Assembly (NCBI RefSeq): GCF_003063315.1
Contig: NZ_NERV01000001.1
Span: forward strand, 806,001-870,000
DNA from: Limnohabitans sp. T6-5
GTDB taxonomy: Bacteria > Pseudomonadota > Gammaproteobacteria > Burkholderiales > Burkholderiaceae_C
DNA: 64,000 nucleotides
Direction: 5' to 3'
Positions 27,007 to 37,694 of this stretch are shown one piece after another. The position numbers and the translations under genes are program-made. The first letter of the stretch is position 1. Each line of letters opens with the position of its first letter. The notes beneath the pieces were generated by a model. The model worked only from the letters and a program-made list of their open reading frames with translations. It did not search any database and was not told where the DNA came from.

Positions 27007-28599
27007 TCACGCTTCGGCGCTGCGACCCTTCATCGCGAAGATGCCTTGAGGCCGCTTCTGGATGAAGATGATGATGAACACCAGCACGCAGATCTTGGCC
27101 AGCACAGCGCCGGTCCAGCCTTCGAGCAACTTGTTGACCAGGCCCAAGCCCAGCGCGGCATACACGGTGCCGGCCAACTGGCCCACGCCGCCCAAGACCA
27201 CCACCATGAACGAGTCCACGATGTAGCTTTGGCCCAGGTCTGGGCCGACGTTGCCGACCTGACTCAAGGCGCATCCGGCCAGACCGGCAATGCCCGAGCC
27301 CAGCGCAAACGCATAGGTGTCGATGCGTGCCGTGTTCACGCCCATGCAAGACGCCATGGGGCGGTTTTGCGTGACACCACGCACAAACAGGCCCAGACGC
27401 GTTTTACCGATCATGAGCGACATGCCGATCAGTACCGCGGCTGCGAAAACGATGATCAGCACACGGTTCCAGGGCAATTGCAAATTGGGCAGAAGTTGCA
27501 AGGAACCACTCATCCATGACGGGTTTTCCACCCCCACGTTTTGCGCGCCAAACAGACTGCGCACGCCTTGCATGAGCACCAGGCTGATGCCCCAGGTGGC
27601 GAGCAAGGTCTCCAGTGGACGGCCATACAAGTGCTTGAGCACGGTGCGCTCCATCACCGCGCCCACCAGGGCCGAAGTGATGAACGCGACCGGAATCGCC
27701 ACGGCCAGATAGGCATCAAACGCGCCGGGCAGGTAATGGCGGAACAAGGCTTGCACCACATAGGTGGCGTAAGCACCGATCATCATCAGCTCGCCATGCG
27801 CCATGTTGATCACGCCCATCAAACCATAGGTGATGGCCAAACCCAGCGCCACCAGCAGCAAGATGGAACCCAGACTGGCACCGGTGAACAGCGTTCCCAA
27901 GCGTTCGCCCCAGCGCAAGCTTTCCTGCACGGCGGCCAAGGAGGTTTGAAGTTGTTTTTTGACCGAAGGGTCCTGCTCCTCAGCCAAGCGCTGGTTGAGC
28001 AGCAACAGGGTCTCAGGTTGCCGGCTGGCAGCCAACTCTTGCGCAGCCAGCAAGCGGTCATTGGCCACGTTGCTGCCCAAAAGCGCTGCAGCACGGGCTT
28101 GACGCACCAGGCTCTTGACGGTCTCGTCTTGTTCGGCGGTCAGCGCCTTGTTCAGCAGGGGCGCGCGGCTGGCGTCGGGCTCCTTGAGCAGCGACAAGGC
28201 GGCCAAGCGGCGCACCTTCACATCGGCACTGAACAACTTAAGTGCTGCCAAGGCGGTGTCCAACTCGCCACGCAGGCGGTTGTTCAGCATCACATCTTCG
28301 GCATCATCGGGCACTTGCACCGACTGACCTGTGACCGGGTCTGTCCCCCGGCCATCACGGGCAATGATCACCTGAGACTTGCTGATCTTGACGACATCGT
28401 CCGACAGCGCCTGCAGGTAAACAGCCGTTTTTTCATCGCCCTGTGCCACCGCCTTGGCCAAGGCTTCTACGCGGGCATCGCTGTCTCCTGTCGCAATGCC
28501 TCGGGCTTCGTCCATCGTCAGGGCGTGCGCAGCCGTCAGGCTCCACACCGCACTGGCGATCAACGCGCCTTTCACAATCCATCTTTTCATTTTGATCAT
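27007..28599 (-). CDS. urtB: urea ABC transporter permease UrtB
   Basis: 530-residue permease. Unlike LivH it has a long N-terminal extracytoplasmic domain: a signal segment ending 'TAAHALT', then about 200 residues of helical, HEAT-like sequence, then the LivH-like membrane part from 'LFTGASLGSILLLVALGLAITYGLMGVINMAHGELMM' on. This architecture is the normal one for UrtB in proteobacteria. Start 28599 or 28590 (MKRW); both fit. It is separated from urtA by a terminator-like hairpin and a repeat, suggesting lower expression than urtA. Confidence 0.95.
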   Translation of the reverse strand: MIKMKRWIVKGALIASAVWSLTAAHALTMDEARGIATGDSDARVEALAKAVAQGDEKTAVYLQALSDDVVKISKSQVIIARDGRGTDPVTGQSVQVPDDAEDVMLNNRLRGELDTALAALKLFSADVKVRRLAALSLLKEPDASRAPLLNKALTAEQDETVKSLVRQARAAALLGSNVANDRLLAAQELAASRQPETLLLLNQRLAEEQDPSVKKQLQTSLAAVQESLRWGERLGTLFTGASLGSILLLVALGLAITYGLMGVINMAHGELMMIGAYATYVVQALFRHYLPGAFDAYLAVAIPVAFITSALVGAVMERTVLKHLYGRPLETLLATWGISLVLMQGVRSLFGAQNVGVENPSWMSGSLQLLPNLQLPWNRVLIIVFAAAVLIGMSLMIGKTRLGLFVRGVTQNRPMASCMGVNTARIDTYAFALGSGIAGLAGCALSQVGNVGPDLGQSYIVDSFMVVVLGGVGQLAGTVYAALGLGLVNKLLEGWTGAVLAKICVLVFIIIFIQKRPQGIFAMKGRSAEA

Positions 28600-28624
28600 C
28601 TCTTGGCCTCACATGACTTTGGCC

Positions 28625-28683
28625 GTAGGTCGGAGCTTCAGCTCCGACAAGCACCCATGTCGGGGCTGAAGCCACCGACCTAC
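28625..28683 (-). repeat. GTCGG/CCGAC repeat, best-preserved copy (urtA-urtB gap)
   Basis: Outer arms GTAGGTCGG (28625-28633) and CCGACCTAC (28675-28683) are perfect inverted repeats. Inside, GTCGGAGC-TTCA-GCTCCGAC (28629-28648) forms a perfect 8-bp hairpin. The element lies wholly within the urt transcription unit. Confidence 0.8.
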
Positions 28684-28702
28684 AAAACGCTGTTGCCATC
28701 CG

Positions 28703-28734
28703 GAAAAAGGGAGGGAATGCGCCCTCCCTTTTTC
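28703..28734 (-). terminator. terminator/attenuator hairpin between urtA and urtB
   Basis: Perfect 13-bp stem: GAAAAAGGGAGGG (28703-28715) with CCCTCCCTTTTTC (28722-28734), loop of 6. On the minus strand the GC stem is followed by a T-run. Placed 18 bases after the urtA stop, it would end or protect most urtA messages and let only some reach urtB-E. Confidence 0.88.
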
Positions 28735-28751
28735 AGAACGACTTCAAACGA

Positions 28752-30026
28752 TCATTTCTTGGCTGGCTCGTCAGGCTTCTTGTCGTTGCCTTCAATGAAG
28801 GGGCTCCATGGCTTGGCCTTGACGGGGCCAGGTGTCTTCCAGACCACGTTGAACTGGCCGTCGGCCTTGATCTCGCCGATGAACACCGACTTGTGCAGAT
28901 GGTGGTTTTTCTCGTCCATCTTGCTGGTGATGCCGCTGGGTGCCTTGAAGGTTTGACCGGCCATCGCGGCGATCACTTTGTCGGTGTCGGTGGACTTGGC
29001 TTTTTCAACCGCTTGCTTCCACATGTTGATGCCGATGTAAGTGGCTTCCATCGGGTCATTGGTCAAAGGCTTGTCTTTGTGACCGGCGATGTTCTTGGCC
29101 TTGGCGTAAGCAGACCACTTCTTGATGAAGTCATCGTTGGCGGGGTTCTTGATGCTCATGAAATAGTTCCATGCAGCCAAGTGACCCACCAAAGGCTTGG
29201 TGTCCACGCCGCGCAACTCTTCTTCACCCACAGAGAAGGCCACCACAGGCACGTCTTTGGCTTTCAGGCCAGCGTTGCCCAGTTCCTTGTAGAAAGGCAC
29301 GTTGGAGTCACCGTTGATGGTGGAGACCACAGCGGTCTTGCCACCGGCTGAAAATTTCTTCACGTCAGCCACGATGGTCTGGTAATCGCTGTGACCAAAT
29401 GGGGTGTATTTTTCGTCGATGTCAGACTCTTTCACGCCCTTGCTTTTGAGGTAAGCGCGCAAGATTTTGTTGGTGGTGCGGGGGTACACGTAGTCTGTAC
29501 CGAGCAAGACCCAACGCTTGGCCGCGCCGCCTTCTTTGCTCATCAGGTAGTCCACGGCAGGAATCGCTTGCTGGTTGGGCGCAGCGCCTGTGTAGAACAC
29601 ATTTTTGGACAGCTCTTCACCTTCGTATTGCACGGGGTAGAACAGCAGGCCGTTCATTTCTTCAACGACCGGCAACACCGATTTGCGTGACACCGAAGTC
29701 CAGCAACCGAAGATCACCGAGACTTTGTCTTGACCCAGCAACTGCTTGGTTTTTTCAGCAAACAAAGGCCAGTTGGAAGCGGGGTCCACGATCACGGGCT
29801 CGAGCTTTTTACCGAGCACGCCACCCTTGGCGTTGATTTCATCAATGGCCATGAGCACGGTGTCTTTCAACACGGTCTCGGAAATGGCCATGGTGCCGGA
29901 CAAGCTGTGCAGCACGCCCACCTTGATGGTGTCAGCGGCCAGTGCTTGGACCGAAAAAGTCAAGCTGCCTGCCACGAGGGCGGCAGCAGTAGCGAGGGCT
30001 TTGAGATTGCCACGACGGTTCATCAT
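28752..30026 (-). CDS. urtA: urea ABC transporter substrate-binding protein UrtA
   Basis: 424-residue periplasmic urea-binding protein. A signal peptide ends near 'VQALA/ADTIKVG'. 'VGVLHSLSGTMAISETVLKDTVLMAIDEINAKGGVLGKKLEPVIVDPASNWPLFAEK' is split here into recognised motifs such as 'HSLSGTMAISE' and 'DPASNWPLFAEK', both diagnostic of UrtA/FmdD-type proteins; 'FGCWTSVSRKSVLPVVE' and 'YPVQYEGEE' agree. First gene of the minus-strand operon, preceded by a perfect sigma-54 promoter, and followed by a strong hairpin that should raise its share of transcripts. Confidence 0.96.
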   Translation of the reverse strand: MMNRRGNLKALATAAALVAGSLTFSVQALAADTIKVGVLHSLSGTMAISETVLKDTVLMAIDEINAKGGVLGKKLEPVIVDPASNWPLFAEKTKQLLGQDKVSVIFGCWTSVSRKSVLPVVEEMNGLLFYPVQYEGEELSKNVFYTGAAPNQQAIPAVDYLMSKEGGAAKRWVLLGTDYVYPRTTNKILRAYLKSKGVKESDIDEKYTPFGHSDYQTIVADVKKFSAGGKTAVVSTINGDSNVPFYKELGNAGLKAKDVPVVAFSVGEEELRGVDTKPLVGHLAAWNYFMSIKNPANDDFIKKWSAYAKAKNIAGHKDKPLTNDPMEATYIGINMWKQAVEKAKSTDTDKVIAAMAGQTFKAPSGITSKMDEKNHHLHKSVFIGEIKADGQFNVVWKTPGPVKAKPWSPFIEGNDKKPDEPAKK

Positions 30027-30095
30027 GTGATCACTCCAATCAGGTTAAGGATGTTTGAAAAAACAAGCGGAGACTTGCAACGCTGATTCCTCACT

Positions 30096-30111
30096 TGCAA
30101 ACGCCGTGCCA
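30096..30111 (-). promoter_or_regulatory. sigma-54 promoter of urtABCDE
   Basis: On the minus strand TGGCAC (30111-30106), GGCGT, TTGCA (30100-30096): a full match to TGGCAC-N5-TTGCA. The start of transcription should be near 30086, about 60 bases before urtA ATG. Confidence 0.88.
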
Positions 30112-30130
30112 GCTTTTGAAAATACGTTCA

Positions 30131-30139
30131 TGCACCAGA
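30131..30139 (+). promoter_or_regulatory. candidate NtrC half site between the two sigma-54 promoters
   Basis: TGCACCAGA matches one arm of the NtrC consensus TGCACCA-N3-TGGTGCA; the second arm (GCCTGGGC) is poor. Its place between divergent sigma-54 promoters fits an enhancer that could serve both. Confidence 0.4.
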
Positions 30140-30183
30140 AACGCCTGGGCCTGCCCATGGAAAATTTCAAAGTCCCTATAAAG

Positions 30184-30199
30184 AGGCACGCTCTTTGCT
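30184..30199 (+). promoter_or_regulatory. sigma-54 promoter of the ureA operon
   Basis: AGGCAC (30184-30189), GCTCT, TTGCT (30195-30199): only the first base differs from TGGCAC-N5-TTGC, and GG and GC have the correct 10-base spacing. Transcription should begin near 30210, 35 bases before ureA. Confidence 0.8.
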
Positions 30200-30244
30200 A
30201 CATTGAAGGCATCAGACCGATCCACTTTCAAAGCACGCACCAAT

Positions 30245-30547
30245 ATGGAACTCACCCCTCGCGAAAAAGACAAGCTGCTGATCTTCACAGCCGCTTTGCT
30301 GGCCGAACGCCGCAAGGCCCGCGGCTTGAAACTGAACTACCCCGAAGCCATCGCCCTGATCAGCGCTGCGGTCATGGAAGGCGCACGGGATGGGAAGACT
30401 GTGGCCGAACTGATGAGCGAAGGCCGCACCGTTTTGACTCGTGCCTACGTGATGGACGGCATCGCCGAAATGATTCCCGACATCCAGGTCGAAGCAACCT
30501 TTCCCGACGGCACCAAATTGGTGACCGTGCACCAACCTATCGTTTGA
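30245..30547 (+). CDS. ureA: urease subunit gamma
   Basis: 100-residue gamma subunit of the nickel urease, which hydrolyses urea to ammonia and carbamate in the cytoplasm. The sequence '[39 protein letters not shown]' contains the usual '[11 protein letters not shown]' and 'GLKLNYPEA', and it ends '..[13 protein letters not shown]'. Length is exactly typical. First gene of the plus-strand urease operon, 60 bases downstream of a sigma-54 promoter; ATG 30245 is the only sensible start. Confidence 0.97.
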   Translation: MELTPREKDKLLIFTAALLAERRKARGLKLNYPEAIALISAAVMEGARDGKTVAELMSEGRTVLTRAYVMDGIAEMIPDIQVEATFPDGTKLVTVHQPIV

Positions 30548-30582
30548 ACACCCCTCAGCCCGACCCACCTGGAGACATGCCC

Positions 30583-30747
30583 ATGAAAAATATCGCAACG
30601 CTTTTCATCGCCACGACGGCCATCACCGCAAGCGCTCACGACGGACACGGCCTGGAAGGCGCCCACTGGCACAGCACCGACGCCTGGGGCTTTGTGGTTT
30701 TTGGCGCCGTGGCGCTGGCCGCCTGGTTCTTCGGTCGCGGCAAGTGA
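30583..30747 (+). CDS. 54-aa His-rich exported/membrane peptide in the urease operon
   Basis: Small gene between ureA and ureB. The N-terminal 18 residues ([18 protein letters not shown]) look like a signal peptide, then comes a histidine cluster '[13 protein letters not shown]', and then a hydrophobic helix '[16 protein letters not shown]' and a short basic tail. GGAG stands 8 bases before ATG 30583, which favours this start over 30577. Five His within 13 residues outside the membrane suggest transient binding of Ni2+ or Zn2+. Similar short genes seem to occur in urease operons of related genera, as I recall. The function is not known to me. Confidence 0.75.
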   Translation: MKNIATLFIATTAITASAHDGHGLEGAHWHSTDAWGFVVFGAVALAAWFFGRGK

Positions 30748-30754
30748 GGCCCAC

Positions 30755-31093
30755 ATGACACCCGGAGAATTTTTGATAGACAGCGGAAGCCATCCACTCA
30801 ATGTGGGCCGACGCACATGCACGCTGGTGGTGCAAAACGCCAGCGATCGGCCGATTCAGGTGGGCTCGCATTACCACTTTGCAGAAACCAATGGCGGCCT
30901 GAGCTTTGACCGCGCTGCCGCGCAAGGCATGCGCCTGAACATCGCCTCGGGCACGGCGGTGCGCTTTGAGCCCGGCCAACAACGCACCGTCGAGTTGGTG
31001 GACTATGCGGGCGACCGTGTGGTGTATGGCTTCAGGGGCCTCACGAATGGTGCACTCGATGGTGCACCTGACAACGCACAGAAAGCAGACTGA
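30755..31093 (+). CDS. ureB: urease subunit beta
   Basis: 112-residue beta subunit of urease, a structural component of the trimer of alpha-beta-gamma units. '[21 protein letters not shown]' and '[42 protein letters not shown]' are split here into the diagnostic '[12 protein letters not shown]' and '[18 protein letters not shown]'. The usual Pro-Gly at residue 3-4 is kept. It starts 7 bases after the small His-rich gene, and its stop is 1 base before ureC. Confidence 0.96.
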   Translation: MTPGEFLIDSGSHPLNVGRRTCTLVVQNASDRPIQVGSHYHFAETNGGLSFDRAAAQGMRLNIASGTAVRFEPGQQRTVELVDYAGDRVVYGFRGLTNGALDGAPDNAQKAD

Positions 31094-31094
31094 C

Positions 31095-32837
<1,743 letters not shown>

Positions 32838-32840
32838 TGC

Positions 32841-33014
32841 ATGCTCACATACCTCACCATCCATTTGACCCTTGGAGCAGCGGCGCTGTTATTGGCGCTT
32901 TTGGTGTATTCCTTTTCCAGAAAGAATTTCCTGAAGACTTATAGGTATGCAGACTCAGCGATTGGAGTATTGCTCATCGTGGCCGGAGTCGTTGTCACTT
33001 TGATTTATTCTTGA
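32841..33014 (+). CDS. 57-aa two-helix membrane peptide between ureC and ureE
   Basis: Short gene that fills the 178 bases between ureC and ureE almost exactly: its ATG is 4 bases after the ureC stop and its TGA is one base before ureE ATG. The product has two hydrophobic stretches, 'LTLGAAALLLALLVYSF' and 'AIGVLLIVAGVVVTLIY', joined by a basic loop 'SRKNFLKTYRY'. I know no family. Its fit within the operon argues that it is real; the base composition is more AT-rich than ureC and ureE. A weaker alternative start is ATG 32837 in another frame, which gives a 35-codon frame. Confidence 0.6.
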   Translation: MLTYLTIHLTLGAAALLLALLVYSFSRKNFLKTYRYADSAIGVLLIVAGVVVTLIYS

Positions 33015-33015
33015 C

Positions 33016-33693
33016 ATGTTGCAAATTTCAAAAATTCTTCCTGCAGGCAAAGGCTTGGCATCGGTACTGCTGCGACGGGCAGCAACGGTCAGTCTTGATT
33101 GGGACATCCGTCAAAAAAGTCGATTTCCCACCACAGATACCCAAGGGCGAAAACTGGCAGTTTTCCTTCCACGTGGCACGGTGCTGCGTGGCGGCGATGT
33201 GTTGGTGGCCGAAGACGGCTCGCTTATCCGTGTGGAGGCCGCACCGCAAAACGTGCTGCGCATCACCGCCTGCACCGAGCAGGGCTCGTCCTTTGACCTG
33301 ACCCGCGCCGCCTACCACCTGGGCAACCGCCATGTGCCGATCGAACTCAAGCCCGACCACCTGAAGATCGAGCCCGACCATGTGCTGGCCGACATGCTGC
33401 GTGCCATGCACATGACGGTGGTGCTCGTGTCCGAGCCCTTCGAACCCGAAAGCGGCGCTTATGGCGACCATGGTGGGTCTTCACACCATCATGGACATAG
33501 CCACGATCACGGGCACGATCAACCGGGCCATGAACACACAGCTCTCGGCGAGCCACATATGCACGGGCCAGATTGCAAGCACGAGCATGCGGCTCCAGCA
33601 GCGAGCCCCATGGCAGGCAAACGGATCGCCATCCCGATCCGTTCCGCCGGTGCCGACCATGTGCACAGCCCCGGCGGCAACCATGACCACTGA
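33016..33693 (+). CDS. ureE: urease accessory nickel-binding protein UreE
   Basis: 225-residue nickel chaperone. The N-terminal peptide-binding domain (about 1-75) and the metal-binding domain with '[13 protein letters not shown]', 'DHVLADML' and an exposed histidine are present. From about residue 155 follows a long His-rich tail ([19 protein letters not shown]..., then [11 protein letters not shown] and a final [11 protein letters not shown]), longer than in Klebsiella UreE. The tail should store several Ni2+. The ureF start lies inside its last codons, overlapping by 11 bases, so the tail cannot change freely at the end. Confidence 0.95.
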   Translation: MLQISKILPAGKGLASVLLRRAATVSLDWDIRQKSRFPTTDTQGRKLAVFLPRGTVLRGGDVLVAEDGSLIRVEAAPQNVLRITACTEQGSSFDLTRAAYHLGNRHVPIELKPDHLKIEPDHVLADMLRAMHMTVVLVSEPFEPESGAYGDHGGSSHHHGHSHDHGHDQPGHEHTALGEPHMHGPDCKHEHAAPAASPMAGKRIAIPIRSAGADHVHSPGGNHDH

Positions 33694-34368
33694 CACCGCG
33701 CCTTCGGGTTTGCTGCAACTGATCTGGCTCGCATCGCCCGCGCTGCCCATTGGCGGCTTCTCATACTCCGAAGGCCTGGAAGCCGCCATCGAGCAAGGCC
33801 TGGTGCACAGCGAAGCCAGCGCCACCGACTGGGTGGTGGACCAGCTACATCTGACGCAGTCACGCGGCGACATGGCCGTGATGGCACAAGCCATCCCTGC
33901 CTGGCAAGGCATGGACACTGCCCGCCTGCAAGCGCTGAACGATTGGGTCATGGCCACCCGCGAAAGCGCCGAGATGCGCTTGCAAGCCGAGCAAATGGGT
34001 CGCTCCTTGCTCGATTGGCTGCGCAATTTGCAGCAAGCCAGCGAATCCCAACTGCAATGCTGCGCGCAACTGCCCCCCACCTACCCACTGGCCATGGCGC
34101 TGGCTTTGTCCTTGGCACAAGCGCCCATCGACCATGCGCTGCAAGCCTGTGCTTTCGGCTGGGCCGAAAACATGACCCAGGCCGCGCTCAAGGCCGTGCC
34201 CTTGGGCCAAAGCGCAGGGCAGCGCATGCTGGCGCGATTGGCCCGCGAAATCCCATTGGCTGTACAAACGGCCACTGAACTACAAGATGAAGATCGCCAA
34301 GCCTTCAGCCCCATGCTGGCCATCTTGTCGTCGCGCCACGAAACCCAATACTCCCGCATCTTCCGATC

Positions 34369-34372
<4 letters not shown>
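33683..34372 (+). CDS. ureF: urease accessory protein UreF
   Basis: 229-residue helical protein of the UreDFG chaperone complex; it gates the GTPase activity of UreG. '[32 protein letters not shown]' holds the highly conserved [11 protein letters not shown] motif, and the tail '[18 protein letters not shown]' is the usual C-terminus. ATG 33683 lies within the ureE end (11-base overlap); the frame open from 33461 is a shadow. The stop overlaps ureG by ATGA. Confidence 0.95.
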
Positions 34373-35034
<662 letters not shown>

Positions 35035-35058
35035 GGCAGCCCGCGCAGCCTCTAGACC

Positions 35059-35952
35059 TCAATGGCCACCATCGGCCATGAAGGACTGAAAGGCGGTGAC
35101 CGAATCCACATGGGTTTGCCCCTGCAAATCCAACAATTGCGCCCAGACCTGCGCCATGTCGGTGCCTGCTACCGAGGGGGTCTCGACCGGCCAAGAACGG
35201 GCATAACGCCCGCCCCCCGCCACCAGCACCTGGCCGTTGATCGCGCACTCAGGACTGAGCAACCAAACCGCCGCAGGGGCCAGCGCCTCGGGCGCCAGCA
35301 CATCGGCCCAGGCCGGTGGCAAATGCGATGCGGTCATTTGCGAATGCGCATAGGGCGACAGCGCATTGCATTGGATGCCATGCTTGATGCCCTCCAGCGC
35401 CAGTGAGCGCATCAGAGATTCGATGGCCCCTTTGGAGGCGGCGTAAGCCGTCAAGCCATGGTTGCCAAATCGGCCAGCACTCGAAGAGCTGACCAGGGCG
35501 CGGCCGTAGCGCTGCGCACGGAACACGGGCCAGGCCGCATGCAACAAGGACAAGGTGCTGACCACGCCCGAGTCGATGATGGTCCTGAGTTCATTCAGGC
35601 TCAGGGTATGAAAGGCGGCCTGCTGGGGAATGGCCGCATTGGCATACACCATGTCCAGGCGCCCCCATGTGTTCATGGCCTGCTCGACCATGCGGGCGCC
35701 CGCATCGGGGTCGAGCGCATCGTCATGGTTGGCTTGAGCCTGCCCGCCTTGCGCACGGATCAGCGCCACCACCTGTGCGGCACTGGTCTGCTCATCCTGC
35801 TCCCCCGGATGACGGCGGTTGTTGACCAGCACCCTGGCCCCACGGCTGGCCAATTGCAGGCTGACAGCCCGGCCGATGCCCTTGCCTGCACCGGTCACGA
35901 TCACCACGCGCCCTGTCAATAAGGTGGAGGTGGCTTGGCTTGCTTCGTTCAT
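35059..35952 (-). CDS. short-chain dehydrogenase/reductase
   Basis: 297-residue SDR. TGAGKGIG binds the cofactor; the usual NNAG is 'YANAAI'; the catalytic region is 'LVSSSSAGRFGN..LTAYAASKGA' with YxxxK. The C-terminal 45 residues after 'INGQVLVAGGGRYARSWPVETP' are an extension beyond the classical 250. GAGGAG is 6 bases before ATG 35952. It diverges from the two carotenoid-oxygenase genes, so it may oxidise or reduce an alcohol or aldehyde in that pathway. The substrate is not determined. Confidence 0.85.
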   Translation of the reverse strand: MNEASQATSTLLTGRVVIVTGAGKGIGRAVSLQLASRGARVLVNNRRHPGEQDEQTSAAQVVALIRAQGGQAQANHDDALDPDAGARMVEQAMNTWGRLDMVYANAAIPQQAAFHTLSLNELRTIIDSGVVSTLSLLHAAWPVFRAQRYGRALVSSSSAGRFGNHGLTAYAASKGAIESLMRSLALEGIKHGIQCNALSPYAHSQMTASHLPPAWADVLAPEALAPAAVWLLSPECAINGQVLVAGGGRYARSWPVETPSVAGTDMAQVWAQLLDLQGQTHVDSVTAFQSFMADGGH

Positions 35953-36149
35953 GAAATCTCCTCTTGTGAAAACCGTGCGCTCGGCCGTCAGACCCGACGC
36001 CTGCGCTTGAAAACTCAAGGCATTGAATACGGGAAGTGCCCCCAAAAATAGTCGCGTAAGTTACTGGACACCCGATCAAACCCCATTGCGTTGCGAAATC
36101 AAGTGACCTATTCTCAGTTCAACAGCGATAGTAATCAAGGTGAAAAACG

Positions 36150-37640
36150 ATGACAACTGAAATAGTGAGCACACTGCGCAGCGACCTGGTCGCTGGTGAC
36201 CATCCCTATCTTCAAGGTGCCTGGACACCCTTGCTCGAAGAAGTCAATGCGACCGATCTGAAGGTCCTGGAAGGCGCTATTCCCCTGGACATCGATGGCG
36301 TGTATTTGCGCAACACCGAAAACCCGCTCTTCCAGGCCAAGGGCAAGTACCACCCCTTTGATGGCGACGGCATGCTGCACATGGCCGCCTTCAAAAATGG
36401 CCAGGTCAGCTACCGCAACCGCTTCATCCAAACCAAGGGTCTGCAGGCTGAACTGGAAGCCGGGCGCGCCCTGTGGGCGGGCCTGATGGAAGACCCGGCC
36501 TTGTCCGAGCGCGCAGGCTGGGGCGCTCACGGCAGCCTCAAGGATTCGTCGAGCACCGATGTGGTGGTGCACGCGGGCCGCGCTCTGACCACGTTTTACC
36601 AATGCGGCGAAGGCTACCGTGTTGATCCACTGAGCCTGGAGCACGAGGGCATCCCGCCCTGGTCACCGCTGGACGGTATTTCTGCCCATTGCAAAGTGGA
36701 CGAAAGCAACGGCGAACTGCTGTTTTTCAACTACTCCAAGCATGCCCCCTACATGCACTACGGCGTGGTCGACAAGCACGACAAGCTGGTGCATTACGTG
36801 CCCATTCCCTTGCCAGGCCCCCGCTTGCCACACGACATGGCCTTCACGGAAAACTACGCCATCCTCAACGATTTTCCTCTGTACTGGGACCCCGAGTTGC
36901 TGGCCCAAGGCAAGCATGTGGTGCGCTTTTTCAAAGACACGCCCTCACGCATCGCCATCATTCCACGGCGCGGTCAGACCGAAGACATCATCTGGTTTGA
37001 AGCCGCGCCCACCTTTGTGCTGCACTGGCTCAATGCTTACGAAGAGGGTGACGAGATCGTGCTTGACGGCTATTTCCAGGACGACCCCATGCCGCGCAAC
37101 TACGAAGGCGCGCCTGCGGGTTACGAGCGCATGATGTCGTATCTGGACCAGAAAAAAATGGGCTGCCACCTGCACCGCTGGCGCTTCAACCTGAAAACCG
37201 GCAAGACCACGGAAAAGCGTCTGGACGAGCGCATTCTGGAATTTGGCATGTTCAACCAGCGCTACGCCACAAAGCCTTACCGCTATGCCTACAGCGCCGT
37301 GCAAGTGCCCGGCTGGTTTTTGTTCCATGGCTATGTCAAACACGACTTGCAAACCGGTGACTCCTGGGAGATCCGTTTGCCCGAAGGCCAATACGCCAGT
37401 GAAGCACCGTTTGCCCCACGCGTGAACGCCAAGGACGAAGACGACGGTTACTTGGTGAGCTTCATCACCAATGAAAAAACCCAGCGTTCAGAAATCATCC
37501 TGATCGACTCGAAGAAGTTTGAAGCCGGGCCGGTCTGCCGCATCGAGCTGCCGCACAAACTGTGCAGCGGCACGCATGCCTGCTGGGCGAGTGGGGCCGA
37601 CATGCAAGCCGGTGGCTTGCTCTCCGGGCAAGCACGCTGA
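36150..37640 (+). CDS. carotenoid oxygenase family protein (CCO1)
   Basis: 496-residue non-haem iron enzyme of the carotenoid cleavage/RPE65/lignostilbene family. The four iron-binding histidines are visible: H180 (ISAHCK), H228 (LPHDM), H292 (LHWLNAYEEG) and H476 (GTHACW). Of the three second-shell glutamates, E364 (ILEFGMF) and E418 (SEAPFAPR) are kept, while the first position (L..YEGG in relatives) appears as Q151. 'GKYHPFDGDGMLH' and 'DEDDGYLVSF' are family hallmarks. It should cleave a conjugated C=C bond to aldehydes or ketones using O2. First gene of the catabolic run. Confidence 0.88.
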   Translation: MTTEIVSTLRSDLVAGDHPYLQGAWTPLLEEVNATDLKVLEGAIPLDIDGVYLRNTENPLFQAKGKYHPFDGDGMLHMAAFKNGQVSYRNRFIQTKGLQAELEAGRALWAGLMEDPALSERAGWGAHGSLKDSSSTDVVVHAGRALTTFYQCGEGYRVDPLSLEHEGIPPWSPLDGISAHCKVDESNGELLFFNYSKHAPYMHYGVVDKHDKLVHYVPIPLPGPRLPHDMAFTENYAILNDFPLYWDPELLAQGKHVVRFFKDTPSRIAIIPRRGQTEDIIWFEAAPTFVLHWLNAYEEGDEIVLDGYFQDDPMPRNYEGAPAGYERMMSYLDQKKMGCHLHRWRFNLKTGKTTEKRLDERILEFGMFNQRYATKPYRYAYSAVQVPGWFLFHGYVKHDLQTGDSWEIRLPEGQYASEAPFAPRVNAKDEDDGYLVSFITNEKTQRSEIILIDSKKFEAGPVCRIELPHKLCSGTHACWASGADMQAGGLLSGQAR

Positions 37641-37656
37641 TCCCGCCCCGCTGCCA

Positions 37657-37667
37657 CCCCCCCCCCC
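37657..37667 (+). repeat. run of 11 C between the two carotenoid-oxygenase genes
   Basis: Homopolymer of eleven C in the 54-base gap, 27 bases before the second start. Such runs slip during replication and could alter spacing in the leader. Confidence 0.9.
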
Positions 37668-37694
37668 GAAACGCACACTGATTTGGAGAACACC

